A stretch of DNA of 64,000 nt from Diphasiastrum complanatum. Taxonomy: Eukaryota > Streptophyta > Lycopodiopsida > Lycopodiales > Lycopodiaceae. The DNA lies in the NCBI GenBank assembly GCA_029204225.1, contig CM055102.1, forward strand, positions 46,289,820 through 46,353,819. The letters are read 5' to 3'. Positions 23,919 to 35,536 of this stretch are shown piece after piece; the first letter of the stretch is position 1, and each line of letters starts with the position of its first letter. The notes beneath the pieces were generated by a model, which did not search any database, had not been told where the DNA came from, and saw nothing but the letters and a program-made list of their open reading frames with translations. The position numbers and the translations under genes were made by a program.

Positions 23919-24468
23919 TCAAAATTCCCGCGTTTTCCAATGAGTAATCACACCGGCTTCATATGACCACGGTCGACCCAACAATATCAGATAAGTAGGA
24001 ATTGTTACAGGCTTTATCACCACAAAATTTAGTAGGAACAATTCCCCTTCGATCTTTGCCTCCACATTGTTGAGTAGTCCCACAAGCTTCCTTCTTGTTT
24101 GATTAGCTAATCTTAAGAACTTATCAGTATGTGAGATATGAGTTGATCCAAGCTCATGAGCAGTCTCTTCTATAATGATGTCCACTCCAGATCTTGAATC
24201 AATTGGTACATTTGAAATAATACATCCTTTAATCTGTAATTCGACCTCTAGGGCTCCTCGGTCATCCATTTCAATCTTATTAATGTTGACTGCTGGTAGT
24301 TTTGGTTTTCTCCTTCTTCTCACAAATAACTCTTTTAGCTGCTTTTGATAGAAGACATTGTCTTCTAAAAGCTTCTTAAACATTATGCTTGGTCTCAAAT
24401 TACCAAGATCTTCAATAATGTCATAACTCAATCTCAAAGACAAATATTTTTCAGTCTTTGGTCTTGTT
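23919..24468 (-). pseudogene. Gypsy element E aspartic protease (minus strand)
   Basis: A retropepsin-type domain of gypsy polyproteins: PKLPAVNINKIEM, then the catalytic region VPIDSRSGVDIIIEE, and near the end PTYLILLGRPWSYEAG with the ILLGRPW motif common in these proteases. The normal catalytic triad is D-[ST]-G, and related elements usually read DSGSG. Here it is D-S-R-S-G, so the key Gly seems replaced and the enzyme would be dead. The sequence joins in frame to element E gag once the copia insertion at 24474-27346 is removed (ATVP|TRPKTEKY). Confidence 0.75.
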
Positions 24469-24970
24469 GGAACTGATGGGGCAAGGGAGATGGAAGAACG
24501 CGAACGGAGAAGAGAGTAGGAATATTGCGGAACAGCTCTCCCGTTACAATCAATTGCTAGATGCAAAAACAGTCTAATAGAAAGTTTATGCTGAATATAA
24601 TCACAGCTTTAAGTGCTCTAATTGCCCAACAGGATTTTAAAAATTAATTCATACTCTCAAAAACAAGAGTACAGTCCACCAAAGAGATTAGAGATGGTGT
24701 GTGTGGTATTACCGAAAAATGGATTCAATGAGAAGTATAGTTCTGAAATAGATAGCAATAGCAGTATGATATCGCGAGTCCCTCAGGTGTCAAAGGCAGC
24801 CACCGTCTGATCGAAAACTGAGGAGTCGTAGACGTCCGTGTTCTGATCAGAGTGAGTAAACAAGCGCGATCAAACAGCGATAAAGTGCATTCAATCACAA
24901 CAAGCATTATCTACGTTATAGACAGATAGAGAGGCAATTGTGGGCTTAATTTCTAATAGTCCCCTTAAGG

Positions 24971-25975
24971 TCACGATTGGTGCCTTGGTATCTTCGTCAA
25001 GTTCAGCATGTTGAAGAACTTCTGGTGCTTGATCTTGGGAAGCGCTTTGGTGAAGATGTTTGCGGCCATTTCTGTTGTGGAGCAGTATTGAAGGATCACT
25101 TGCCCTGAGAAAACTTTCTCCCAAATGAAATGATACCAGATTTCTATGTGCTTGGATTTGCCATGAAATCTGGGATTCAATGATAATGAAATACAGCTCA
25201 AGTTGTCACACAGAATGGTGGTAGCATTGAACTGAGTGTGATGTAAGTCGTGAAGTAATAACCTAATCCATACAGCTTCTTTTGAAGCTTGGCATGCTGC
25301 GATGTACTCTGCCTCTGTTGAAGAAAACACAACTGATTTCTGCTTCCTTGAGTTCCATGAAATCGGTCTCATTACCAAATAGAAACAGAACTTGGAGGTA
25401 GATTTTCTAGAGAGATTGTTCCTCTCCAATTTGAGTCGGAATAGCCTCGCAGGATGAGTGGGTTGGTAGCATTTCCATCATAACATAAGATGTGATCTAA
25501 ACTTCCCTGAATATATCTCATCACTCTCTTTAACGCTTTCCAATGAGAGATCCTAGGATTAGACATGAATTGACTTAACGTGCTAACACTATATGCTAAA
25601 TCTGGTCTAGTACAATATTGCATACATTAAAGATCCTACTAGTGAATGATAAGAGTACTTTGCTATGTCGAGTACTTCACTATCAAAATCAGCACAAGTA
25701 GGTTTAGTCAATACTATACTTGAATCCATTGGAGTATCAATGGGTTTGCAATCAAACATATGAAATTTTTTTAACATGCCTTTCAAATATGCCTGCTGCC
25801 TAAGATAGATCTTCTTCTGAAGCCTATTTCTAGTAATGTGAATTCCTAGCAAAGAATTGATAGCTTCTAAATTAGTCATGTCAAATTCCTTTGACAGATC
25901 ACTCTTAGTAGTGTGCAGTAGAGAAGTGTCATTAGATAGAATAAAGGCATCATCTACTTAAAGAGCAGTTCCTGA
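24971..25975 (-). pseudogene. Copia D RT C-terminal half and RNase H (minus strand)
   Basis: In coding order it starts with a mutated RT active site (L-stop-VDDAFILS at about 25960), then LLGIHITRNRLQKKIYLRQ, TPMDSS, YCTRPDLAYSVSTLSQFMS, RYIQGSLDHILCY, GYSDSNW, the RNase H block FSSTEAEYIAACQASKEAVW, CDNLSCISLSLNPRFH, SKHIEIWYHF and AANIFTKALPK. There are stops or frameshifts near 25620 and 25430. It ends at a polypurine tract next to the 3' LTR. The upstream half of pol is missing. Confidence 0.85.
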
Positions 25976-25984
25976 GAGGTATGC

Positions 25985-26450
25985 ACCTCAATCATTCTAG
26001 ACTTCATCAGAAGAACAAGAGAGCCTAGCCAAAGCAATTAACTCCAAGGATGCCTAGCCACGGCCTATTACGTGCAAAACAGATCCAGCACCAAAGTCGT
26101 CAACAACAAAACTCCTTATGAAGTTTGGCATGGGCACAAGCCTAGTGTCATCCATTTAAAAATCTTTGGTTGTTATGTTTTGTTCACATTCCTAAGTAGC
26201 TTAGGAAGAAGCTAGATCATAGGACAAATAAATGTATTTTCATTGGCTACCTGATGAACATAAAGCTTATAAAGTTTATGATCCATCCACCAATGTAGTA
26301 TTTGCCTCTAGGGATGTAATATTTCATGAACATACATACTATGATTACAAACAACCATCGACAAACGATGCTATGTCATTTCATCCTATTTTACATTCCA
26401 ATGTTGATTTCCTTCTACAAGACCTGCGGCTACAGCTATAGCAGCCGAGC
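25985..26450 (+). pseudogene. Copia integrase C-terminal fragment (plus strand)
   Basis: Reads [23 protein letters not shown], then after a frameshift HKAYKVYDPSTNVVFASRDV and IFHEH, the conserved integrase-linker region of copia elements. It is opposite in orientation to the RT-RNase H beside it, so element D contains an inversion or a second nested fragment. Confidence 0.8.
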
Positions 26451-27346
26451 AGCCGACAGTACCTGTCATCAGACCAGACCAAGGTAGCTCGAGCAGATCT
26501 GGAAAAATTCAAGAAGAAGCAGCATCGCATCTTTGTCAACCAAATATCCGCAGTTCCTCACGGACTATGTCAACTGAATTGGTACCTATATGCTTTGAAT
26601 AAACATTACTTTGCAAATTTCAGAAAGTGGCTGGGAATGTTCCTTGTTTTAAAAAAACAACTTTTGGCATTTTCTCTCCTTTCGGGTTTTTGCGAAAAAG
26701 CCGAAGGTGCCTTTAAACAAGTTTTAAGGTGCCCTTAGAAAGTTGAAAGTGCCCTCAAAAAGGCGAAGATGTCTTTAGCAGTTCAACTTTTTTGCACTTT
26801 TCGAAAAAAGCGAAAGAACCGAAGGTGCTCTTAAAACGAGTTTAAGCTGCCCTTAAAAAGTTGGCGAAAGTGTCTTTAATAATTTAACCCTTAAAAATAG
26901 AGGACCTTCTAGAATTCTCTCTCTCTTCACATTTTTCAGAAAAATGCAAAAAAAGGTGAAGGTATTGAAAAAGTTAAACTGTTGAACTGTGAACAAGTTG
27001 ACTTCTTCAAAAAATAATTGGATAGAAGAAGTCAAAGGTAAGTATTGCAATTTTTGAGAAAATGCAAAAAATGTGAACTGCGACACTTAGTGTATTTTTA
27101 CAGACTGTTCAAAAAGTAATGTAAATCTGCAGACTTGTTCCAAATGCAAGTTTGTGGAAGTCCTTGAAGATGGCCAAGTCTTCAATGACTTCAAGTTATT
27201 AAACTTAACATCTGAACTTGAAATTATGATGGGATTGGTTACCCTTTCCTGGAGATTAGCCGAAAGTCTATTTTAGACATCATTCAAGTAAATTGGCTGT
27301 CTAAGTTATGATTCCAAGGAGGCAACTGTTGTGTTAATTTCCAACA
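26451..27346. mobile_element. Non-coding part of element D with AAGGTGCCCTT subrepeats
   Basis: No protein. At 26690-26880 the words AAGGTGCCCTT, GAAAGTG[CT]C and GCGAAA[AG]A recur several times, roughly every 40-60 bases. The same vocabulary, partly inverted (AAGGGCACTTTCGC), fills 1840-2000 in the A1 LTR region. The 5' LTR of D starts at 27346, but where it ends is unclear. Confidence 0.5.
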
Positions 27347-27351
27347 GGAAC

Positions 27352-29008
27352 CGTCGCTTCCAAAGGTTCTTCAAAAGTAAACTTTTTTTTTGATTTATTT
27401 AACTCCTTAGTAAGAAGTTGTTCTATTTCTTTTGTTATATCTGGAGTAAAATATTTTTTTAACCATGGTCATCTTTTAAATCTTCATGCATAATAGACTT
27501 ATTGACTTTTTCATTAGAATCTTGCTTTCTCTTTGAAGATTTTGTCTTTTTCTTAGGCGATTTCGTTGCTGGTCGAATTTGATCTTGTCGTTTATGTTTG
27601 GTTTTGCTTCTAATGCTTACCTTTGATATTTCAAAGTCAATATCGCTTGGTTAATTTTTCTCTTCGTCAATTCGACTTGCTGAACCACTTCATCTTTGGT
27701 TTAACTATCCTTAGTGGCTTCAGGTTTAACATACTTTACCAGTGGTGGCTTAGGACACTCCGAAGTTACATGTCCTTCACCTTTGCAATTTCCGCACAAG
27801 GGTACATATCCAATCTATTTCTTTGGTTCAAGGCATTCATTGGAATAATGTCCAGGTGTTCCACAATTAAAACAAATAGTATCTGCTGATTGGGTATATA
27901 CTTCCGTACTGGAATAAATTTCTTCACAGGAGGTTTATATGAAGAAGAGACTAGTGTAGCACTAATTTTTGAATTACAAACTTGCATTTTAGCTTTACAT
28001 TTCGAATAATGGTGACCTTCCTTGTTGCATTTTGTACACCATACATTCAACTTTCCTACTGTATTGGAATATTTTCTCTTATTCTTCGGTTGAAGAATAG
28101 GAACTTTCAAATCTTCAAATTTCCTTTCAAGTTCGGATACTTCCTTCTTCCATAAGTTTTGTTGTTTTTGATCGCTCTTCTTTGGATCTTCCATTCTTTT
28201 TTAATCTTTAGTTTGTGTCTTATGGCATTTTGAAGTTCTCCTTGGAGATTCATCTTCATTCGAACTATCTGAATCCAAACTAGAGCTTGATAATGAACTA
28301 GTCTTCAATTCAGAATCCGATTCCTGGTCGTTTGAAAAATTTATATGTTTTTTCTTTTTAATAAGCTCTTTTCTTGACTTTCGGCTTCTCGATATCCGAG
28401 AACTCTCATAATTCTCTACCATGGCAATGACATGCTCAAGGCTTTCCATAGTTCCTTGCCTAATCGATCTATCCTTTTGGGTAATCTCCTCAAGAACCAT
28501 TCAATCTTCATGGCTACTGGATATACTCCACTCAGTTGACCAATTGGTTTTTTGACCCTTCGAGTATACTTCCTTAGAGATTCTTTTTCTTTTTGCCTGA
28601 TTGAATTCAATTGGGGCAGTATTTGTGTTGAATAACCAATTTCTTTGAATTGCTTCAAAAATTAGGTTTTTAAATCTCCCCAAGTTGTTATCAGATCAGG
28701 TTCGATCTGGTTGTGCCATGTTCTGGCTTCTTTTTTGAGAAGTTTGGGAAATATCCTTAGTTTGTCAACATCTAAACTTTCTCTATTGCTTACTGCAATA
28801 GACTCAAATTGAGACAAATAACTATCTGCATCTTCTGAGGCTTTCCCCTTAAAATAATCATATCGGATTTTAGAAGAAGACAATTCTGGGACAACCATAT
28901 CTTCTTTATCTTTGTCATCCTGATCAGGGGGTGGACTGCGTGTTTTTTTTTCCAATTCACTTTCTGATGTGGAAGTCTCCTTGTAAACAAGTTTTCTTCT
29001 TCGATCAA
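27352..29008 (-). pseudogene. Gypsy element E gag (minus strand), three zinc knuckles
   Basis: The gag capsid part lies at 28416-28955 (SYLSQFESIA, RTWHNQIEPDLITTWGDLK, LRKYTRRVKKPIGQL), followed by an acidic/Ser-rich stretch. A basic segment (27766-28194) then carries CCHC zinc knuckles: CTKCNKEGHHYSKC, and after a frame change CFNCGTPGHYSNEC and CGNCKGEGHVTSEC. Such knuckles bind the element RNA during packaging (family knowledge). A Lys/Ser-rich tail leads to the point where copia D interrupts the frame, with protease resuming at 24468. Frameshifts near 28660 and 28500 and a stop between knuckles make it non-functional. Confidence 0.8.
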
Positions 29009-30260
29009 TGTTGGTATCCCAGTTTAATTTCCATTCCTGTTCTCTGTGCCTTCGTATTTCTTCTCGTTCCTTTCTCTATCTTTCTCGTCTTTCTTTCCAA
29101 TATTGGTCTTCGGACATAAAAGTATAGAAAGGTCGATTTTTATAACAGATCGAAAATTGATTTTGAAATTTTTTTTTTATGGGCCAAAAATCAGATATTT
29201 TTGGACAAGTTCTAGGATTGGGTCGGTTCAAATATTTTCGATCCAATAGAAATTCGATTCTTAAAAAAAATTGATCCAAATAAATTCAGCACGTGGAGAA
29301 ATGAGAATCTTTCCTTCACATATCTCGTGCGTCAGCAATTGCGTACAAACAAATGGTATTTTCATCTCATGATTGCTCATGTCTTTTGAGATGTATAACA
29401 ATCTTGTCAGAAAGATTGATCACATGATTTAAAATCTTCTAAAATTATCTTTTAATCAATAATTTTTTTTTTTATAAATCCATCAATTGATCCGCGAATC
29501 GCCAATACCTTCAACGTTTCAATCTCAATCTTCTACTCACTATGCCCTCTCTCTTGTTTATGTCAAAATGGCTGATCATGGCGTGATCAGAGATGGATGC
29601 ATAATTAGAAGATGGGTAATAATGTTGCTCGATGTCGATGAAGACTCTGGTATTACCTCTGAAGATTCTCCTCCTACTAATTACTTTTCCAACACGGAAG
29701 AAATTTTTTCTAACGAAGCAGAACCCGAACAAGAAGAACCTAGTTCCAGAGAATACAGTAATTCGCACGATCTTTTGGCGTTCAGATTGCTGACAATGTT
29801 ATTGATATTATGCACGAGTTTATACGTGTTCAGCATGATTATGGCTCTATATTACAGAACCCGTTTGATGTAGAAATTTTGTTGTCAAAGTTTTGTGCAG
29901 TATTATATTAAAGAAGACTTTGATGTTAATGCATCTTTAAATACAAATATTACTTATGTTTATATTGCAACACACTTGTTTCATGGATATGCATAATTCT
30001 CAATTGCTCTGACAATATCTTGATAGCAAGTCTCGTGACGCCTAGTTCAATGAAATTCTCTTTTAGATTTTAAAAGATTTTCCAAGATCAAAATTTCTTG
30101 TTCAAGTAGGGGAATAAATCTCCTAAAATAACCAGTCTGTCCAAGGAATAGTCTAAGCAACTCTCTATTTTGAATACTTCTAAGAAAATTCCCTTTGGAA
30201 ATCTTGTATTATATTCCCTGAACCACAGAATAATAATTCCCACGAGTTAATATTCCATTC
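29009..30260 (-). mobile_element. Untranslated leader of gypsy E
   Basis: Lies between primer site and gag on the minus strand, AT-rich with several A/T runs. On the opposite strand an ORF of 128 codons (29487-29873) is open. It has an acidic middle (EAEPEQEEPSSRE) and a hydrophobic C-terminal segment (LLTMLLILCTSLYVFSMIMA) that could span a membrane. It matches no family I know and may be a chance frame. Confidence 0.45.
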
Positions 30261-30280
30261 TCCCCAGCAATGGCGCCAAA
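30261..30280 (-). other. Primer binding site of gypsy E (Asp tRNA type)
   Basis: The minus strand reads TTTGGCGCCATTGCTGGGGA. TGGCGCCGTTGCCGGGGA is a common plant gypsy primer site, complementary to a tRNA-Asp 3' end; two bases differ here. It marks the 5' end of the internal region and implies the 5' LTR lies just above 30280. Confidence 0.75.
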
Positions 30281-31000
30281 ATTCGGCATATGTCGTAACA
30301 CACCAAATTGCGTTTTAAGGTATTTAATGTAGTATATAAGTTGTAGTTCCCCATAGAGAGAGAATTAATGACATTATACTCATGGAAATTGTCATTCTGT
30401 GTAAAAGATGGTTGACTGGTTATCAAAAGATATTTAGTTCAGGCAGCCAATACAGCCTTTTCAATATTAAACAATGACCTCATAATTCTGACAGATTATT
30501 GTTAATGGTTCTCTCCCATACATTGCCATGCATGCCCATAATTGGATTGAATGACTAACAGTCACTACACACATGACCAGAATAACCACAAGTTCCAAAG
30601 TTGTGATTCCTCTAGTTTTGACTCGATAGCTAAGCACCCTACAAAATGACTCGGGGAATCAAACATCCCCTCTCATCCTACTTCTCATAATCTGAACGAA
30701 AACACAATTGCATTATGAATCAATTCGTACATATGCTTCAATATGTCTCAATAGGCCATCAATTACTCTTTACCAACATTTATCATTTACTTGAAAGAGA
30801 CAGAGCTTACATATCTATGCAGACTTTGAAAAATTAGTGAGCAACAAACACATTCGATCGTTTATAGAGCATAAATTCGCTTTCAGTCATACACATAAGC
30901 GCCAAAGTATTTGCTTATTCTTATTAAAATCAGGAGTACAACGGCTCTTTATAGTCTCGCGACTATAGATAACCGTTTAACTATCATAACTATTGTAACT
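30281..31000 (-). mobile_element. Probable 5' LTR of gypsy E
   Basis: Adjacent to the primer site on the minus strand and free of coding sequence. The start of the LTR is not recognised; a TATA-like stretch (TTTATAG, plus strand about 30950) lies near the upper end. Extent is a guess from typical LTR size. Confidence 0.4.
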
Positions 31001-31239
31001 ACTATTCTCGGATTTGGATAATTTTTTGACCCTGGATCGGATCGGATCGGGTCTAAAAATTTTGAATCTGATCCTTAGTAAAAAAAATCCAATCCAGTTA
31101 GAAATCCCACCCAGATTGATTTTACACTTAAACTTCCAAAATACTAAAACTGTTCATTATCTCAGAAAAGCAACTATATATAATCAAAGTTTTAAAGAAA
31201 TAAAAACTTAAAAAACTATCATGTGACTAAATCATGTTG

Positions 31240-33145
31240 TTAGAAAACTTCAGAGATCAACCAAATTGTTGATTCCAAAAACTCCCTTCGGCCGATCTGT
31301 GAGAAATGTCACCATGCCACTTGGGCTTCATGTTAGGTTCGTTGTTGCAGCCATGCAGGCCTTGGAAGGTGCTGTAGAAGACTATTTTTCAGTTTTTTGA
31401 GGATTTTCTTCTTCTGGTCATGCATGGTAAGCGTGTTACTATGATTCTCAGAAGACTTCAGGAGCATTATTCAAATCTCCATCTAGATAATGCCAACACC
31501 TCCAGAGATCTACCTCTGGATAGAACAAACGTCCCCACCACCTCAAGGAGAAAGTAGTCTGTCCCTACAAAATATGGATCTCACAGGCCAGTTGCTTCCC
31601 TTTCTCCGAAATCCATCCCTACAAAGCGGCCGCGCATCGTCTAGACCACTAGTTCAGCGTCTTCGAACTCTGAATCAGACTCATGATCTGCTTCCCTTCC
31701 TATTACTCGTCAACCTCTTCATAAGGTTTCTTCCCCGAAGGTCAAGAAAACCCAAGATGAACTTGATAAAATAACTAGAAAAAGATGTAAATATTGTTTT
31801 CACATCCATTCAAAACCCTGTACATAATCTTTGTGTAAGAATCTCATTCGATCCTCGGCTGATTTATCTTGATTCCAATCATTATAATGAATATGAATCT
31901 TATTTAGCCAATAAAATTGGTATGCTCGGCAATTATTTTGATTTTTTTATTTCAGATACAAATAGGAGCTTTAGATTAGGTCCTAAATTTTGTAAAGAGC
32001 TAAAGATTAAAACTGTTGAGATATCATATACTATTGTTAAAGCCGGCCAAAACTTTTTGCAACACAATATTAGTCTTGATTCCATAGGAGACGTTTTTGT
32101 TGTTAGTCCTTTATTAATGACTGCAGTGAATAAAAAAGGAGACCAATTTTGATGCGGTTGTTTATTTTATCGAGTGTAGTCCAATGGCCAAAATTTATTT
32201 GATTCCATATAAAAATAAGTAAGTTTTTCTAGTTTAGTTTTGATGACTTTTATTTTAATGTTTATATTCTTTTCAACATTGATTCTAGTTTCATTTTGAT
32301 TGTTGCAGCCGACATTGGAGCCTGAACATTCTTTTTGTGAAAATAAATAAAAAAGGAGTATCAAATTTTCTTTGTGTAAAAATATAGCTGAGAATACACA
32401 TAAAGAATTTCATTCTCTACTTCATGCAACTGTTCAGGAAGTGACCGACAATGGCAAATTCTATTGGCAAAATAAACATAAAATCTCTTAAGGTATATAA
32501 TAGTTATTGCTGATATGGATCTTTTTTGGTTTTAAATTTTTCATCTTAGCATGAATAAGTTATTTATCATAATATTAACAGTTTTCATTCAATATCTGCA
32601 GTTTGTACAATAGAATAATTCTTTTAGTTGTGTCTGGTTCGTGCTATATAATACAAAGCTATATTTTGAGTGTAACAACTTACAAGTGGATGTTGATATT
32701 GACAAGATAATATTTTACTCATATGTTGTTTTTCCATCCTAGTTCTTATTTCTTTAGTGTCGTTGTTAGTAAATTGCCATCCACCTTGTTTGTAATGACA
32801 GTTCAGTCTTGATCCATACAATCCTGACAAAGTGTATAGATTGCGGCAAGAGTTGAGAAAATTTTTTGGTATCGAATGGTACAAGTTTTGTTCCATAAAT
32901 TAAGGGTGCCAAAGGTGTGGAAAAGAAAGTTGCTCCTACCTTAACAACCTTTCAGGTTGCTTAGGATGCATATGTTGTAATATACAATAAAAAAGACATA
33001 ACAGTCCTTCCTAAAAAAGAGGAAGGAGAAATAACAGAATAGGAGATTGTAGTCTATCAAGCTCCTGATACTGATATAGAAAAAAAATACAAAAAAGCTT
33101 TTGGAATAGAATTTTATAGGATTTCAAGTGTAAATAAATGATTAT
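31240..33145 (+). pseudogene. Unrecognised broken multi-exon gene with a Cys/His cluster
   Basis: I do not recognise this protein. Plus-strand frames link as SPKSIPTKRPRIV, SSASSNSESDS, KVKKTQDELDKITRKRCKYC with a Cys/His cluster (CKYCFHIHSKPC then C), then SFDPRLIYLDSNHYNEYESY, KIGMLGNYFDFFISDTNRSF, FCKELKIKTVEISYTIVKAG and SPLLMTAVNKKGDQF, and after a one-base shift DAVVYFIECSPMAKIYLIP ending at a strong donor (AA|GTAAGT, about 32218). Possible later exons follow TTGCAG (~32309) and ACAGTTCAG (~32803): RLRQELRKFFGIEWYKF, then KKEEGEITE and KKYKKAFGIEFYRISSVNK to a stop near 33140. In-frame stops and shifts show decay. It could be a host gene or a cargo gene of a mobile element. Confidence 0.45.
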
Positions 33146-33398
33146 ATATTACCATCCAATAAATAGATACAATCTTACATGTACACAGCCCGTTTATGGG
33201 ATTTTCATTGATATAATTATGGATTGTTAAAACCAAGTCGTGTCCATAGTACAATACTGTATTACAATTTCTAAACTGACAAGAAACAAGAATCTTGTTT
33301 CAATTCAATAATGATGATGGACAATATTTTTTGATAATAAATCTCAGTGTTCTTCCATCAATCAAATAGTTTCTGTGAAGAATTGTAAAAGTCATCTA

Positions 33399-34099
33399 TG
33401 TTGAGTTAGGGGGTTTGACAAATTTTTGTATGTCCATCCACATGTGAGTAGGTAATAGGGCCAATTTTGGCTTAGGAGGCAACTCGAGGAAATACACTTG
33501 TAAACTCATGATTAGGCCAAAAGTAGAAATTAATGTGGCTTGAGCTAGCTTAGGCTTGCAACAAGTGTCATGATTAGGTTGGATGTGTGACTCATCCTTA
33601 TGTGTTGGCATGAGATCTAGTGACCAATCAAAAGAGAGATGTCACCAATATAGGTCCAATCAAGTTTGAAGGCTCATAAGTCACTCAACTAATCAAATTA
33701 AGAGGAGGGAAAGAAGGGGTCCAATCATGTTTCACTCCGCTCTACCTCAAGTTCCTATTAGTATGTGTGGTAGATCATTCCCATACTTAGTTTTTTGAGA
33801 TTAAATGAGATTCTACACTTATAACTTTTCTTGCTTTCTCTCTCTACCCGAGAGCTTGTAGTTGGATTCTCTCTCTACTCGAGAGCAAAAACTTTTTATA
33901 CTTAGTTTTTTCATCACAAAGTCTCCCACATGGGTGAATGTACTTTGGTGTATGATTTATGCATGTTTCATTGTGCTCTTGCCTTAGAATTGTGAGGTGG
34001 ATCTTGGATTTCAATCTATGCTTGATCTATGTGCAATCACCACATCTTAGGAGATTATAATCACACTTTTGGGGACTCCCACACATGTGAAATTGAACA
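33399..34099 (+). mobile_element. Copia family B LTR, plus orientation
   Basis: Starts TGTTGAGTTAGGGGG and ends ACATGTGAAATTGAACA, directly followed by the Met-tRNA primer site. It is 701 bp long and related to the LTR at 7518-8167. Only about 60 bases of leader follow before the sequence changes, so the element is truncated. Confidence 0.85.
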
Positions 34100-34112
34100 T
34101 GGTATCAGAGCC
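34100..34112 (+). other. Primer binding site (initiator Met tRNA) of a family B copy
   Basis: TGGTATCAGAGCC starts at the base after the LTR end. The leader (TACCTAAGATATCCATGCAT) matches the minus-strand leader at about 38080-38120. Confidence 0.85.
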
Positions 34113-34307
34113 TACCTAAGATATCCATGCATCCATCAAGATGTTGGATTTCTATCATCTCCATCCCTATCTCTCTGCTAATTTAGATCCATTCACTAGT
34201 TGTTGTAAATACTTGTATAGTCGCATACTCTGCAAAAATACACTTGTTTCCTGACAGTCTGTAGAAATACAAAGGAATAGATGACAGTTTCTTGACGACT
34301 TAGCCGA

Positions 34308-35163
34308 TGAAGAAATAAAATGTTTCTAGTGCCAAAGCCTTGCTAGCTCTCCACTTTGATTTTGACAGAAAAGACACAAGAAACGAAATTGTTCGTGAAC
34401 AATTTCGTGACACACGACAAGAAATTGTTTCGCGACACAAAATCATTCTTGCTCCACGAACGGCCAAGAAGATCAGCCAAGTATCAAGGGGTACAAGTAT
34501 TTGATCAGATATCATGACATCAGCAGAAGTACTCTAGATCATGGCTAATCTGCCACTCTTGTAATTCGTGATTAGTTAGAGATGTTTAATCTTTCTGATC
34601 TGGAAGTTACACGATGTGACAGAAAAAGTTCGCGAACTATATACTTTCTGTTTGATGCATAATGCCAAGAAGAAGTAAGACAAAAAATACAGAATACATT
34701 TCCGCTTGTGAGTGAGACAATTTTGTAGAGAATTTGTAGATCCAGAAGTCCACTAGTAAGCAAGACATTATTCGTGAGAGAACTGTATTTCTCTCACGCC
34801 AATGCACTGTGTGGATCTGTCGCACAGTGCTTGAAAAATCAGAAGATCAATAGATAATATTATAACTGTTATGCACATATTATTCTGAATGATTGTATGA
34901 TCTTGAATGAATATTAGTCTGTTACTATTCGTGTATCTGATTCACTTGTTTATTCAATTCCGCACATTGGTTTAATTTTGTTGAATGCTATATTAATCTG
35001 TTAACGTAGATCAGCAGTGTCTGTCTACACTTTGAAGGATTGTAGGAATGATATAGTCGGTAGTGACCAACAATTATATATGAATTCTTGACGAAATAAT
35101 TTTGTTCGCGAGTGCTTTCGCTTCGTTTCGCTTCGCAATCACTTGGCTATAAGCGTAGATCAA
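34308..35163 (+). mobile_element. Copia family A LTR, plus orientation, 3' truncated
   Basis: Starts TGAAGAAATAAAATGTTTC and is colinear with 43930-44775 (shared TTTGATCAGATATCATGACATC, TGTAATTCGTGATTAGTT, GGATTGTAGGAATGATATAG). It breaks off after TATAAGCGTAGATCAATT and is joined straight to RNase H codons, so the LTR end and the expected polarity are lost. Confidence 0.7.
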
Positions 35164-35505
35164 TTCCTACAGTGATGCTAGCTGGGCATCTCTCAAGGAC
35201 GACTGCAAAAGTGTCTCAGGAGGATACACCATCGCGTCAGGAGTAGCAATTCTATAGATCAGCAAGAAACAGACGATTGTGGCTCAGTCATCCTGCAAAG
35301 CAGAGTATGTTGCAGCAGCAAAAATGGCCAACGAAATAATTTGGCTCAAACAGTTCCTTGACGAACTGGATGAAACGAGGAATGAACCTCTGGTTTTGCA
35401 GATGGACAACACATTTGCAATACATCTGACAAAAGACCTTGTGTCACATTGCGATCAAGTACCACTTGATAAGGGATCTAATTATAGTCCAAATAAATTA
35501 GGAGA
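35164..35505 (+). pseudogene. Copia family A RNase H fragment (plus strand)
   Basis: Reads SDASWASLKDD, then VAQSSCKAEYVAAAKMANEI, WLKQFLDEL and LQMDNTFAIHLTKDLVSH, the classical copia RNase H region, then a frameshift into KYHLIR-like text. It is fused to an LTR at 35163 and followed by an unrelated gag. Confidence 0.85.
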
Positions 35506-35536
35506 TTAAGTTTGTTCTATTTGTATACCGTTTATC

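Larger units (their letters stand above)
24469..27351 (-). mobile_element. Copia element D nested in gypsy E, 5-bp target duplication
   Basis: GGAAC occurs at 24469-24473 and again at 27347-27351. Between them the insertion starts (minus strand) TGTTGGAAATTAAC at 27346 and ends CCCCATCA at 24474. Removing it with one GGAAC restores the gypsy frame E-A-T-V-P-T-R-P-K. The 3' LTR is 24474-24958 (its first bases now read TATTAG), preceded by the purine tract at 24961-24970. The interior is only partly typical: RT-RNase H at 24971-25975, then an opposite-strand copia piece at 25985-26450, then non-coding sequence. Confidence 0.8.
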
